Shown here: positions 8,607 to 20,003 of the stretch, piece after piece | How positions within the stretch are numbered: position 1 is the stretch's first letter | How the letters are laid out: every line of letters starts with the position of its first letter | Origin: Erigeron canadensis | Lineage: Eukaryota; Streptophyta; Magnoliopsida; Asterales; Asteraceae | NCBI RefSeq assembly: GCF_010389155.1 | Contig: NC_057762.1 | Coordinates: forward strand, 62,001-126,000 | Length of the DNA: 64,000 nt | Direction: 5' to 3' | Made by a program: the position numbers and the translations under genes | The notes under the pieces: generated by a model | Database searches by the model: none | Seen by the model: only the letters and a program-made list of their open reading frames with translations | What the model was told of the DNA's origin: nothing

Positions 8607-9290
8607 TAGAGTTAGGCCTAGGAGCTGGAACTGTCGGTTCTGGGTCTTGACGAACTGTAGATTCTGGAGCAGTAGGAATCGTAACAGTCATAGCCTCAGT
8701 GATAATCGTAGCTTGAGAACCACGTCCACGAATAATAAACTTGGATCTTAGCCTCTTCTCGCCAACAGAAGTACGAAACGAAGTATCAACAGAAGTAGTA
8801 GACACCGAAACTGGAACATCAGAAACTGAAGCTTTTAGAGCAGCAACTGATGGAGCATCACCTGTAGGAGGTGCATAAGATCTCTCCGTAGCAACTTGAT
8901 ATGTGGAAAAGTCTATATCAACGTCAGACTGAGTACGCTGAAGGGTGTAAATCCCTTTCCCTTGTCTTCATCTTCTATTCAGTGGCCTATCTGCATCAGC
9001 ATTAACAATAACATGTGATTCAGACGGACCAAAATTATCAGCAACTGGAGCAGAGGTAGAAGTAGAAACTCCAGTAGTGGGTGGCACAAGATTTGTAGGA
9101 TCATCAATATCCTCCGCAAGCGCATCAAACTCTGGATCATTCTCCAGATCACCAATAAACAAAGAAACATCAATGAGTCCCTCAAACTGATCAGCCTGCT
9201 CTTCCATAATATCTTCTTGATCTTGAGCATCATCAGCAACAGCAACAAGTTCATCATCTTCCTAACCTTGTCTTGGAGCAACATAGTTAG
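8607..9290 (-). pseudogene. C-terminal part of Copia-type accessory ORF (split by TR-GAG)
   Basis: Minus-strand coding remnant carrying an acidic segment (EEQADQFEGLIDVSLFIGD, DPEFDALAEDIDDP), Thr/Ser/Pro-rich linkers and a basic RSKFIIRGRG motif. It ends where the Gypsy LTR joins at 8606, so the natural stop is lost. At least one in-frame stop lies near 8966, after PLNRR. It continues the ORF at 14081-14846: both ends meet the two LTRs of the 9291-14075 element at identical GTTAG target duplications. Low-complexity tails of this kind are usual for this ORF class. Confidence 0.5.
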
Positions 9291-10158
9291 TGTTATGCCT
9301 GAGATTTTCACCTCCAAGATCTTCAGGTTCCAAGATCTTGAGGTTCCAAGATCTTCGTGGTCCAATATCTTAGGGCTCTAAGATATCTGACGGTTATTAC
9401 TTTGACTTAGTAGTATAGGAACAAGTAAAACGGAAGACTTACCCCTAAAGTCGGAGTTTATGGTTGAAAACGTGTAGAAATGACTCCACAATGTCCATTT
9501 ACCAAGTAATCAAGTCAAAGAGAAGAATCTGCTCAGGATCCCAGATTTTTAGGATAGTTAGCTCCAAGATCCCAGATTTTTCGGATAGTTAGTTAGCTCC
9601 TAGCTCTATATAAACGAAGGGGTTGATCGATCATAGGCAATCAATTTTTCTCATTATCACTTCTGCTGATAAACACTTGTAAACACACACAGCTTTCGTT
9701 ACTTTTATTTTCACACTTAGAAAGATCGATCAACTTGCTTCATCATTGTAATCGATTTAAACACAATTAATAAGAGAACAAAGGCAGGGACGATTACTTC
9801 CTCTCGGGGTTTTTATGCCGGCAATCCTTAAAGGATTAAAGGCTTTTCCTCGATAACAAATCTCGGTGTTCTTTGATCCTTTCTATTTTATTTACTACAT
9901 TTATTTACGATTATCATTCTTTATCTTGTTTCTTTTATCATTATTTACATCATATTTCATCAAAATACAGTATGCGAATACTTTTGACTACCTTTTTTTG
10001 CTTAAGTCGACATAATCTTGATTTATCATACTAGTTTTAAACGCATCTTTGAATCTAAACATATTTTACAAGCCCTTAACTTCATGAACGAAAGTTTGGT
10101 TACATAATTGATCTAAGTCTTCGACGTAGATTATCTTAGGTAATTTTTGACCAAAACA
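9291..10158 (+). repeat. 5' LTR of the TR-GAG element (868 bp)
   Basis: Starts TGTTATGCCTGAG and ends GACCAAAACA. It matches the 3' LTR (13268-14075) except for small changes and an extra ~50 bp near 9365-9420. It opens with a cluster of CAAGATCTT palindromes (9318-9385). A CTCTATATAAACG TATA box is at about 9603-9613. Confidence 0.85.
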
Positions 10159-10161
10159 ATT

Positions 10162-10179
10162 TGGCGCCCACCGTGGGGC
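10162..10179 (+). other. Primer binding site of the TR-GAG element
   Basis: TGGCGCCCACCGTGGGGC begins three bases after the LTR end. This type of PBS is common in plant Tat/Athila Gypsy elements, in contrast to the Met-tRNA type sites elsewhere in this window. I did not assign the tRNA. Confidence 0.7.
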
Positions 10180-10247
10180 AAGTGGTGCTTTTCTCATATT
10201 TTTTTTTATTTTTGCGATTATCTTATCTTACAAAACTTATTGCGAAA

Positions 10248-11612
10248 ATGTCATTTCAATCCAGATCTTCTTCTTCTTTTTTATCATCTTCAAATTCAGG
10301 GACAAATGACTCTCCTTTTCATATGCTATCATCTCATAAGGAAGATGGCGATTCATCCAAGATATTGACATCCCGGTTAACTACGTTGGATTATGTTGCT
10401 GATTCTAACCAAGATCTTGTTTCTATGATTTTTCAATTTAAAGAACATGTACAAATGATGATAGAAATGCAAAGATCAAGGACCAGAAAGCCATTTGGAG
10501 CTCTCAAGATCTTACCAAATCAAAATCAGGACGTCACTCAGGATCTTAAGGCTCCGGATCATAAAGCTCGGGATCTTAAAGCTCAGGATCTTAGAGTTCA
10601 AGATCTTAAAGCTTAAGATATTGACGCTAAGGATTTTGACATTACTCTGGAATCTTCATACCAGAACCCAGGTCATAATATTACCTTCTGGACACTAACA
10701 ATATGCAGGATCATGGAATCACAACTGAAGAAGTTCCACCAAGAAGCTGTATTTCAAGATTTGCTCCTTCGATATGTGATATGGAGATCCCCAAATGTTT
10801 CCAACTGCTCAACTTGAAGCTATATGATGGTATTAAAGGTCCTAAAGAGCATGTTGCCCAATTTAGAGAAAAGATGGAAAAATTTCCTATTCTTGTGCAT
10901 TTGAAGGAAGGATACTTGTGCAAAGGTTTCGAATCTACTCTTACGGGTTCCGCTTTGGAATGGCTGCTAAGTTTTCCTCCCTACTCAATTACTTAATTCT
11001 CTTATATGATTGACTTGTTTTACAATCATTTTTATAGAAATTTAATTAAAAACCTTTATAAGATCACCCAAGGTTCTAATGAATCTCTTGGAGGTTATCT
11101 TAACAGATTTCTCCAAAAGTCTTTTCCTATCCTAGATCTTGAGATCACTTCGGCGGTACACGCTTTCCATATGGGTTTGCGTAGTGATTCTCCACTCTAT
11201 AATGATCTTTCAGAAAATCCATGTAAGAGCTTGTTGGAGGCAAGGATCCGAGGTTCAAGATATGCAGATGAGGAGGATATGATGAGGATAAAGTTGCAAT
11301 CCGCTTATGATCATCCCAAACGAAAACTGAAAACCTCATCTTCTAAATCTTTTAGGGATAAACCCTATTCAAGATCTGACAACCACAGAGTCGATGGCGT
11401 GGATAAAGATAAGGATAATGAGGAATATCCTAACATAAATGACTATCATTTTTCTGTTGACATTTCAGGTCTAATTTTTGCAATGTATGAACTTGGGAAC
11501 AAAGTGAGATAGCCAAAGACGAAAAATAAAAACCCTAAACAGAGTGGAAAACTCGATTGGTGCGCTTTTCACAAGGATTTCGGCCACGTGACTAAAGATT
11601 TCTTGCTTTGAG
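10248..11612 (+). pseudogene. Gag-like ORF of the TR-GAG element (disrupted)
   Basis: The ATG at 10248 opens a Ser-rich N-terminus (MSFQSRSSSS), a coiled-coil-like stretch (LVSMIFQFKEHVQMMIEMQ) and a run of DLKA-type repeats, ending at a TAA at 10614. The gag domain proper is in another frame from about 10703: SICDMEIPKCFQLLNLKLYDG, EHVAQFREKMEKFP, GFESTLTGSALEWL. A TAA at 10994-10996 breaks it and the same frame resumes (YNHFYRNLIKNLYKITQG.NESLGGYL, AFHMGLRSDSP) until a TAG at 11510-11512. Beyond this a WCAFHKDFGHVTKDF segment resembles a Cys/His remnant. One frameshift and at least two nonsense codons mean this copy cannot make Gag, though the domain order is that of Tat/Ogre Gag. Confidence 0.65.
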
Positions 11613-13267
11613 GAAAGAAGTAAGCATTCTCGTAAGCAAAGGATACCTCAATGAGATCTTGAGTAGAAATGAGACGTGATCCCTACGTGAATAACATCAA
11701 ATGCCAAGTAAGAATTTATCATATGCGGAAACGAGGTATTCTCTTCTTAAAGATATTACTTTATTATTACTTATATCTTCTACAAAACATAGGCAATATT
11801 CGAAATGCATGCTACGTATATAAAGGCTAATATTTTATAAAATACTTAGCAAATAGAAATCATCAATAGGATGACTGCATGATTTACTTGCGACTTAGAA
11901 TATGATAACGATAATAGAATCCCATGTATTAGTAAACTTGTGAATAATTTTAGTAATAATTTCCGACATAAAATAAATTTTCTAAGTTGAAGTAGACAGT
12001 TAAAAGGAACAAGATTAGAGGTCATACTAAAATTTTCACAGGGGGACATAATATCTTGATTTATTATATGTTGATAAGCGAAACTTAATATGAGGAATTG
12101 ACTATATGATTTCAATCGACTTGAAATATCAATTTCAAAAATTTTTGGATACCTGATTAATTTCTATTTTGATATTTCCTTAGTTATTAAAAATATATTA
12201 TTATGTTTAGTAAAAAAAAAAAGACACTTGTGCAAATTTTCAATCTTTTACTTCATGATTTTGAACCTCAAGATACTGGTGACAATCCAGGACCCTTAGG
12301 ATCCCGGATCTTATATTTAAGCAATCATATCTATGTCGGAACTTTATACTCAATTAAGGATAGTATGTCTATTATTTCAATCTATTTCAATTTTATAGAA
12401 TTTCGTTTGTTTCTATCACAATACTGACTTGAGCGTCGGAGTGGCGTTAGCCAACAAGCTAACGTCAGTTTGTCTTTATTGAAGTCTACTTTTGTAGGTT
12501 AAGCTTGAAGAGTGATCACTACCAACAAAAGCAAGCATATCATCGTGGAACAAGGTCTTCACCTTTTGGCTTTCACGCCAACTTTTGTCTAAGGTTTTCA
12601 CCTTATCGCCTCGGTCTCACGTTATTAATTTCTGGCTGAAGTGTTAAATTCCAAGGTTTAGAAATTAATCTGTTGGTTGTCGATGTGACCATCGATCTCA
12701 ATTTGCCCCTAGTCGCACGTTGTTAATTTCATGGTTGAAGGGTTAAATTCGAAGGTCGTGAAATTAATTCTACCGAATCTCGATGTTATCATCGATCTCC
12801 CGAATTGGCTAACCACACCACCCAATACTCATTCACACGAATTGGCTAACCGCCACCCATTAATATTCAAGGACTGGGGACGCCCTCCAGATCTTGGATA
12901 CCAACATCCCAAATGCAATGATTCGTTGTAATTAAGAGTCTAACCTTTTAATTTTGGCTCCCTCGTTGTAATCCTGGACGCAGGATATATACATATATAT
13001 TACTTTAATCTAGGGTTTGCAGATACTCTCAATAAACTTATGGATATTGATAGCTATAAAGCCAATAATGACTTCCTAAACGATCATCAAGACAAAAAAG
13101 GAACACTAATAGCGAATTGGGAAACAATCTTCCATCCACGGTCACTTTTGTACTTTATACTTTTGATTATCATTTTGAACTTTTATTTTGACATTGTTAA
13201 TGATGTTTTTTGGAAAATTCTAACTCTATTTAAAAAGATAAACACGAGTAAGAATTTTGGGGACAAT
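11613..13267 (+). other. Non-coding internal region of the TR-GAG element
   Basis: No RT or integrase motif in any frame. It contains an imperfect two-copy repeat of about 115 bp at 12611-12810 (CACGTT.TTAATTTC, GAAG.GTTAAATTC, GAAATTAAT, TCGATGT.A.CATCGATCTC). A purine-rich TTTTGGGGACA (13255-13265) just before the 3' LTR serves as polypurine tract. Confidence 0.6.
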
Positions 13268-14075
13268 TGTTATGCCTGAGATTTTCACCTCCAAGATCTT
13301 CAGGTTTCAAGATCTTGAGGTTCCAAGATCTTCGTGGTCCAAGTCGGAACAGGTAAAACGGAAGACTTACCCCCAAAGTCGAAATTTATGGTTGAAAACG
13401 TGTAGAAATGACTCCACAACATCCATTTACCAAGTAATCAAGTCAAAGAGAAGCATCTGCTCAGGATCCCAGATTTTTAGGATAGTCAGCTCCAAGATCC
13501 CAGATTTTTCGGATAGTTACTTAGCTCCTAGCTCTATATAAATGAAGGGGTTGATCGATCATTGGCAATCAATTTTTCTCATTATCACTTCTGTTGATAA
13601 ACACTTGTAAACACACACAGCTTTCGTTACTTTTATTTTCACACTTAGAAAGATCGATCAACCTGCTTCATCATTGTAATCATTTTAAACACAATTAATA
13701 AGAGAACAAAGGCAGGGACGATTGCTTCCTTCCGGGATTTTTATGCCAGAAATTCTTAGGCTTTTCGTCGATAATAAATCTCGGTGTTCTTTGATCCTTT
13801 CTCTTTTATTTACTGCATTTATTTACGATTATCATTCTTTATCTTGTTTCGTTTATCATTATTTACATCGTATTTCATCATAATACAGTTTGCGAATACT
13901 TTTGACTACCTTCTTTTTCTTAAGTTGACATAATCTTGATTTATCATACTAGTTTTAAATGCATCTTTGAATCTAAACATATTTTACACCCCTTAACTTC
14001 ACGAACGAAAGTTTGGTTACATAATTGATCTAAGTCTTTGACGTAGATTATCTTAGGTAACTTTTGACCAAAACA
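13268..14075 (+). repeat. 3' LTR of the TR-GAG element (808 bp)
   Basis: Matches the 5' LTR from TGTTATGCCTGAG to GACCAAAACA. It is shorter by about 60 bp, mainly through loss around 13342, and is followed by the target duplication GTTAG. Confidence 0.85.
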
Positions 14076-14080
14076 GTTAG

Positions 14081-14846
14081 GATTAACCAAGTGTCCGAAC
14101 AATTGTGGATTACCAACATCTGCCGGAACATCATTAACTCTAACATGTTTCATCATCTCTACAAAACTTTATTAGTTAGACGACCCAAATTGAATGTAGG
14201 ACTTACAAATCTTGGAAACAGAATGAACTTTTTATCGCTTACAAATGATCTCAACTGCTTAACAAAAATATCATATATGTATTGAGAAAAGTTGTAAGGT
14301 TTGTTCAGCACAAGAGCAACCATCTGAGAACCAATGTAAATGTTCAACTGATCATGACCTGAACTCCGATTACTAATGGACCTCAATAGGTAGTAGGCAA
14401 GCAATCTCCATTTGCCTCTAATGCGGTTCTTGCGATAAGGATGCATAATTACACCCTCATAACCCATACGCCTGAGAACACCATCACATAACCTTTCCTC
14501 AAAGTCTGCCGGACCTTGCTCTATATCAACATCACCTATGTCCAATATAGTCCTTAAGTCTCCAACAGAATACTCAAAAGTACGACCATCAACTGTAGTA
14601 CGTATCATAGTATGATCACCTATCTGCACAAGTCTGGCTGAGTTCCAGAACTGAGTAATGAGACTAATGACCAACGGAGGATTGTCGGTCAATGCAAAGC
14701 GAATACGAGAACGTGCAAGATACTGAAGGACACCATGAAATTCTGCTGTGCATCCTTGCTGAGTAATGCTGATATTGATTGCAGCATTATGTTCCTTTAC
14801 AAAAACACGAGCACATACACGTTGTCCTGCAATGCCTGCACAAAAC
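14081..14846 (-). pseudogene. N-terminal part of Copia-type accessory ORF (env position class)
   Basis: On the minus strand a polypyrimidine tract and TTTTGTGCAG end at about 14838, a strong 3' splice acceptor. The coding region then runs AGQRVCARVFVKEHNAAINIS, TAEFHGVLQYLARSRIRFAL, FWNSARLVQIGD, TVDGRTFEYSVGDLRTILDIGD, LRRMGYEG, RGKWRLLAYYLLRSISNRSSG, LVLNKPYNFSQYIYDIFVKQL, FILFPRFVSPTFN, up to a stop at 14159. One frame over it continues as MMKHVRVNDVPADVGNPQLFGHL to the TR-GAG insertion. From memory, ORFs of this type (conserved W[RK]FL..., YNFS..I.D, YPRF) lie downstream of pol in Asteraceae Sirevirus-like Copia elements. Here no pol is upstream; a leader-like region is. Function unknown. 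The frameshift and the insertion make it a pseudogene. Confidence 0.5.
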
Positions 14847-15640
14847 AAACGAAAACGAAAAGTTAAAAAAATGAAAAATAAAATTTTTCTAAGTGTCACG
14901 ATCTAGTTCGTGGTGACGTCAGCACAAGGGAAAATCCTCTTCGTGTGACGTCAGGACGACCTTCTTTGTGAAACCAGAAAAATCGAAGCAAAACATCTCC
15001 ATTTGATACATGAATGTACTTTATCAACTTGGACTTGTTTTCATGAATTACATGCCCAAAAATTCAAAGAAAGTTTGATAATATGAACACGGAGTGGTCA
15101 TGTTCTTCGTGTTCTTCATCTGCTTCATGTGAATAGTGACCGTGACATAAAATTTTGGTAGAATTAAGGTGTAGTAACATCACTTAATCCAATTTTAGTC
15201 CAAATCATCAGAAATTGAAGATTTAGTAATCACTTCGTCCGTGTTACTGTTCACGTGAAGGAAAATTCGATAATTGGGCATTATAACAGCTTAAATTCGA
15301 TGATTTTTAAAGTGAAAGCATCAATAAACTATCCTAGATAATAATTTTACCAACAAATCTGGATGTTTAACACGAGAAGGAGATGAATAGATCGAAAAAG
15401 AGATCGAATGAATAGTGCGCACGAAGGTAGACAAGTTCGTGTGATTTACTTAGGGTTTAATTTCGAGTAATGGTAATTAATGAATAGTAAAAACCCGTAT
15501 ATATATTCGAAATTCACGGGCCGGGCCGAAGAGGCTTTTTCATGGGCTTGAGGCTCACGTCAGCGCGAGCATGCTGACGTCAACACGAGTGAATTCGAAT
15601 GTAAAATTCACACGAGCTGCACAATTAATCAAAATTCGTA
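14847..15640 (-). promoter_or_regulatory. Promoter/leader-like region upstream of the accessory ORF
   Basis: On the minus strand GAATATATATACGGG (about 15498-15512) looks like a TATA box. Upstream of it is TGACGTCA (15575-15582). Downstream are two more (14946-14953 and 14914-14921, 32 bp apart), flanked by CACGA/GCACGA words exactly as in the Copia LTRs at 3654-4280 and 59269-59940. This suggests a Copia-type LTR/leader joined to the accessory ORF without gag-pol, but no TG...CA borders or primer site were found. Confidence 0.4.
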
Positions 15641-16750
15641 AATTTTCTAGAAATCTTAAAAAGGAAAAATTACAAAAATTTCAGAAAACGTAAACCTGTG
15701 GATACTCGTTACCTGAAACTTGTATCTGCTCGAAATGTAAACTAACCATAAATCACCAATACTAACATGTCACCAAAATAATGTATAAAAATAATCTTAC
15801 ATTATGATCTTGACATAAAATCGATCATTTCTCCATTGATGCTTAACTTAAAACATGAAAACTTACATGGAAACACATTCAATGTATAATGCATTACAAA
15901 TTTATCATACCAACAACCTATCACATTCAATCTTAGTTTGAGGTCTGATTAAATAACACAAAACCATCTATCCTTGTAGCAAAAATAGAACTATCTTGCC
16001 ACACTGATATAACTGTCTGTAAATACTAAACTTAGGTTTAGTGTTTCGCTTGATGGTTTGAGTTGCGACAGAAATCGTCCAACATGCACAGCATAGAGAT
16101 CTATACCCCGTCTCATCAAGATGTATACTTTATTTGTGATTTTCAAAAACGAAACTTTGTCATTTATAACCTGCACACTTAACAAACTTCATTAATACAT
16201 CAAAATCAACAAAATAACATTAGCATGCAAAAACAATCAAAATCTTAACCTAGTAATCAAAATAAGATCTAAGTCAAGTCATATCTGTGTCAAGCATACT
16301 TATCATCAAAAAACAATTGAAAATTTTAAAAAGTTTACTGAAACACATTCAAAAATATTTTGATTTTTCAATTTTCAAAACAAATTCATTTTCTAAACTT
16401 AAACAACTTATGTCTATATTAGACAATTCATCTTTTAAACACATATACCATAAGCAACAGGACTTACATAATCCACTAAGGATCACATAATTTCCAATGG
16501 AATCATCAGATGCTTACCAAATCTCTCGTGCAATAAGAACTTGTTAGACACTACAAACTGACACTTATTGTACAAAAGATAAAAAATAAAAATAAAACTA
16601 ACTACTTTATTTATCTATAATTATAAGAAATCTTTAAGTTTTTTGCGGATTAGATCAGATTAGCAATTACATAAGCCTGCAAGTGAGAAATAATTGTTTT
16701 ATTATTAGTTATGGACAGTGACTCAACTACGTATACCGGTATATTTGTCC
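15641..16750. other. Unassigned AT-rich DNA with one possible exon
   Basis: The minus strand reads TTAAGTGTGCAG (acceptor-like) at about 16168, then an open stretch of about 58 codons (VINDKVSFLKITNKVYILMR, GIDLYAVHVGRFLSQ) to a stop at 15991. GTAAG donors are also seen further upstream at about 16510. The protein is not recognised. The rest shows nothing. Confidence 0.25.
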
Positions 16751-17019
16751 TCTTCTATTTATAGGTTTCCAATATTAAATGAACCTAATAAATGTAGGGA
16801 CTATTTGTGAACATTTTTGGACTAGAACTTTCATAAATACGATCGTTTACAACTCGAAACCTAGTATTTTATCGTAATAAATCATAAACTCGTCTTATAA
16901 TTCAAGGTTTAAGGTTAAATTGACCTTCATGTGAGCACATAACTCAAGTCTAATGCACGTCAAGAACTTAGATAGAATTTAAGAAACTTATTCACTACAT
17001 TTTTAAGACGGTTGTTACA
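16751..17019 (-). repeat. Truncated 3' LTR (first 269 bp only)
   Basis: Identical by eye, except one G/A, to 25434-25702. It contains the LTR start TGTAACAACCGTC and the TATA box (CCTATAAATAG at 16754-16764, minus). The remaining 2.5 kb is missing and unrelated DNA abuts at 16750, so a deletion removed the distal LTR and the 3' flank. Confidence 0.8.
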
Positions 17020-17261
17020 TTCTCCCCCACTTAAAGGAATTGCGTCCCGAAATTCGAATTTACACGTCATGTCTCATGTTTCGATTGCACACCAAGTTTT
17101 CAAGCATCAAGTTGCACGTTTAGTTCTAAGTATGAAATCACACTAAAAGTAACAAGTAGTATGCTTCACATTGAGTTTCAAGTATCATATTGCATAGCAA
17201 GCATCAAGTATCAAGTTAGAAACTAAGTCCTTAAGCTTACTTACTAGACTGTGATATTAAG

Positions 17262-20003
17262 TTAAGTGAATAGGTGTGGATACTTAAGCTTCATCTGACC
17301 TTCTCGTTCCCAAGTGAATTCTGGGCCTCTACGGGAGTTCCAACGAACTTTCACAATGGTATACTTATGTCTCTTGAGCTTTTTGACTTCTCGTTCCAAA
17401 ATTTCAACGGGTTTTTCCTTGAAGCTTAGGTTACTATCTACTCGTATCTCATTCAAAGGAACATATGTTGTTTCATCGGCTAGACACTTCTTAAGGTTCG
17501 ATACGTGAAAGACATCGTGTATGTTACTTAGTTCTTGGGGAAATTTCAAATGGTAAGTTACTGCACCAATGCGCTCTATGATCTCAAACGGTCCAACGTA
17601 TCTTGGAGCTAGTTTCCCTCTCTTTATGAATCTGACTACACCCTTCCAAGGCGAAACTTTTAGCATCACTCGATCACCAACCTGAAACTCTAAAGGTTTC
17701 CTTCGGTTGTCAGCATATTTCTTTTGTCTATCTCTTGCTTTCAGAAGGTTCTCCTTGATTTGAGCAACTCTCTCTGTAGTTTCAAGAATAATCTCTGGGC
17801 CTATTAACTGCATGTCTCCGACTTCGTGCCATGCAAGCGGGGATCGACATTTTCTCCCATACAAAATCTCAAAAGGCGGACACCCAATACTTGCATGATA
17901 ACTGTTGTTATATGAAAATTCTACTAGTGGGAGGTGAGTATCCCAACTTCCTCCAAAGTCTATGACGCACGTTCTTAACATGTCTTCTAGCGTCTGAATC
18001 GTTCGCTCACTCTGTCCGTCTGACTGCGGATGGTAGGCGGTGCTCATATCGATACGTGTTCCCAAGGCTCGTTGCAATGACTTCCAAAATCCTGAGGTAA
18101 AGCGACTATCCCTATCACTAATGATTGATACGGGAACGCCGTGTTTAGCTACAATCTCCTTAAGATACAGGCGTGCATACTGCTCCATTGAGTAATCTTC
18201 TCATATGGGTATGAAATGCGCTGACTTAGTCAGTTGATCTACCACCACCCATATTGCATCTATACCACTACTTGTTCTTGGTAACTTCGTGACAAAATCC
18301 ATAGTAATCTTTTCCCACTTCCAACAGGAAAGCTCTGGTTGTGTTAGTAGTCCTCCTGGCTTCTTATGTTCTGCTTTAACCTTCAAGCACGTTAGACACT
18401 TGCTCACGTAAACCGCCACATCGTTCTTCATTCCTGGCCACCAAAATAATTCTCGCAAGTCTTGATACATCTTATCTATCCCCGGGTGTATAGAGTACCC
18501 TGCTTTATGTGCTTCATCCATTATCAGTGTCCTTAGTCCTCCATACAGTGGTATCCACAACCGATTGCAAAAGTACAGTCCTCCATCATTTCTTTGAGTA
18601 AACCGTTCTATCATACCTCCCAATCCTTCCCTATCAACATTCTCCTTCTTGTTTGCTTCTACTTGTGCCCCAATTACTCTATCCTTCAGACTGTTGTGCA
18701 CGGTAATGCTCATGGCTCTAATTCGTCTTGGTCTAACTCTCTCCTTCCTACTCAAGGCGTCTGTTACTACATTTGCCTTCCCGGGATGATATCGAATCTC
18801 ATAATCGTAGTCGCTAAAAAACTCTAGCCATCGTCTCTGGCGCATGTTAAGATCTTTCTGAGTGAAGATATGCTTAAGGCTCTTATGATCTGTGTATATC
18901 ACATTCTTTGTTCTATACAGGTAGTGCCTCCAACATTTGAGTGCAAAAATGATAGCTCCCAACTCCAAATCGTGAGTCGTGTAATTCTTCTCATGAATCT
19001 TCAGTTGGCGAGAGGCATATGCAATAACCTTGCCTCGCTGCATCAGCACACATCCTAAGCCTTGACCCGACGCGTCGCAATATACGATAAAATCTTCGGC
19101 TCCTTCTGGAAGACTTAAGACCGGTGCATTACATAACTTCTTCTTCAAGCTCCTGAAGGCTTCTTCTTGTTTCTCTCCATAATCGAAACTTCTATCTTTG
19201 TGCGTCAACAATGTAAAAGGTTGTGCGATCTTTGAGAAGTTCTTAATGAATCGTCGGTAGTAGCCTGCCAATCTGAGAAACTGCCTGATCTCTGTCGGTG
19301 TCTCTGGCCTTCTCCAATTCTCTACTGCTTCTATCTTACTGGGATCAACCTTTATTCCATCCTTGTCAACTACATGACCCAAAAACTTCACCTCTTCTAA
19401 CCAAAATTCACATTTCGAGAACTTCCCACACAACTTCTCAGCCCTCAAAAGTTCTAAAACTTCTCTCAGATGGACTTCATGCTCTTTCTTAGTCTTCGAG
19501 TAGATGAGAATATCGTCAATAAAAACAATGATGGACTGATCTAAGTAAGGCTTACATACGCGATTCATCAGGTCCATAAAAACAGCAGGCACATTTGTTA
19601 ATCCAAATGGCATCACTAGAAACTCGAAGTGTCCATATCTCGTGCTAAATGCTGTCTTTGGCACGTCTTCTTCACGAACTCTTAGTTGATGGTAGCCTGA
19701 ACGAAGATCGATTTTCGAGCAGTACTTTGCGCCTTGCAACTAATCGAATAGATCATCAATGCGCGGTAAGGGGTATCGATTCTTAACCGTTAACTTGTTT
19801 AGCTCACGATAGTCGATGCACATCCAAAAAGATCCGTCTTTCTTCTTAACAAATAATACCGGTGCACCCCAGGGTGAAAAACTTGGTCAAATGAAACCCT
19901 TGTCTTGTAGCTCTTGTAACTGTGTCGCAAGTTCTTGCATTTCAGAATGAGCTAAACGGTATGGTGCCTTTGCTACTGGAGTTGCATCAGGTAGGAGATC
20001 AAT
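17262..20003 (-). pseudogene. Gypsy pol: RT, RNase H and integrase with four premature stops
   Basis: One reading frame continues from the gag ORF through RT, RNase H and integrase but is interrupted by stops at 20006-20004 (TGA), about 19889 (TGA), 19742-19740 (TAG) and 18203-18201 (TGA). RT holds [25 protein letters not shown] and the catalytic [10 protein letters not shown]. RNase H has CDAS, the LELGA Glu and TDHKSL. Integrase shows the HHCC region ([11 protein letters not shown] ... CLTCLKVK), the DDE residues in [15 protein letters not shown] and [19 protein letters not shown], then a GPEFTWERE tail ending YPHLFT. No frameshift is seen. Each stop can arise by one C-to-T (or G-to-A) change from the Arg or Gln codon usual in the family. 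Confidence 0.85.

Larger units (their letters stand above)
9286..14080 (+). mobile_element. Complete non-autonomous Tat/Ogre-like Gypsy element (TR-GAG) with 5-bp TSD
   Basis: Both ends are flanked by GTTAG (9286-9290 and 14076-14080). The 5' LTR is 9291-10158, the PBS starts at 10162, a gag-like reading frame spans 10248-11610, and the 3' LTR is 13268-14075. No protease, RT, RNase H or integrase is present. The internal region is only 3.1 kb, so it must depend on an autonomous partner. The gag resembles the Retrotrans_gag region of Tat/Ogre elements (LYDG...PKEHVAQFREKME, CKGFESTLTGSALEWL). It inserted in a minus-strand Copia-type ORF. Confidence 0.85.
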
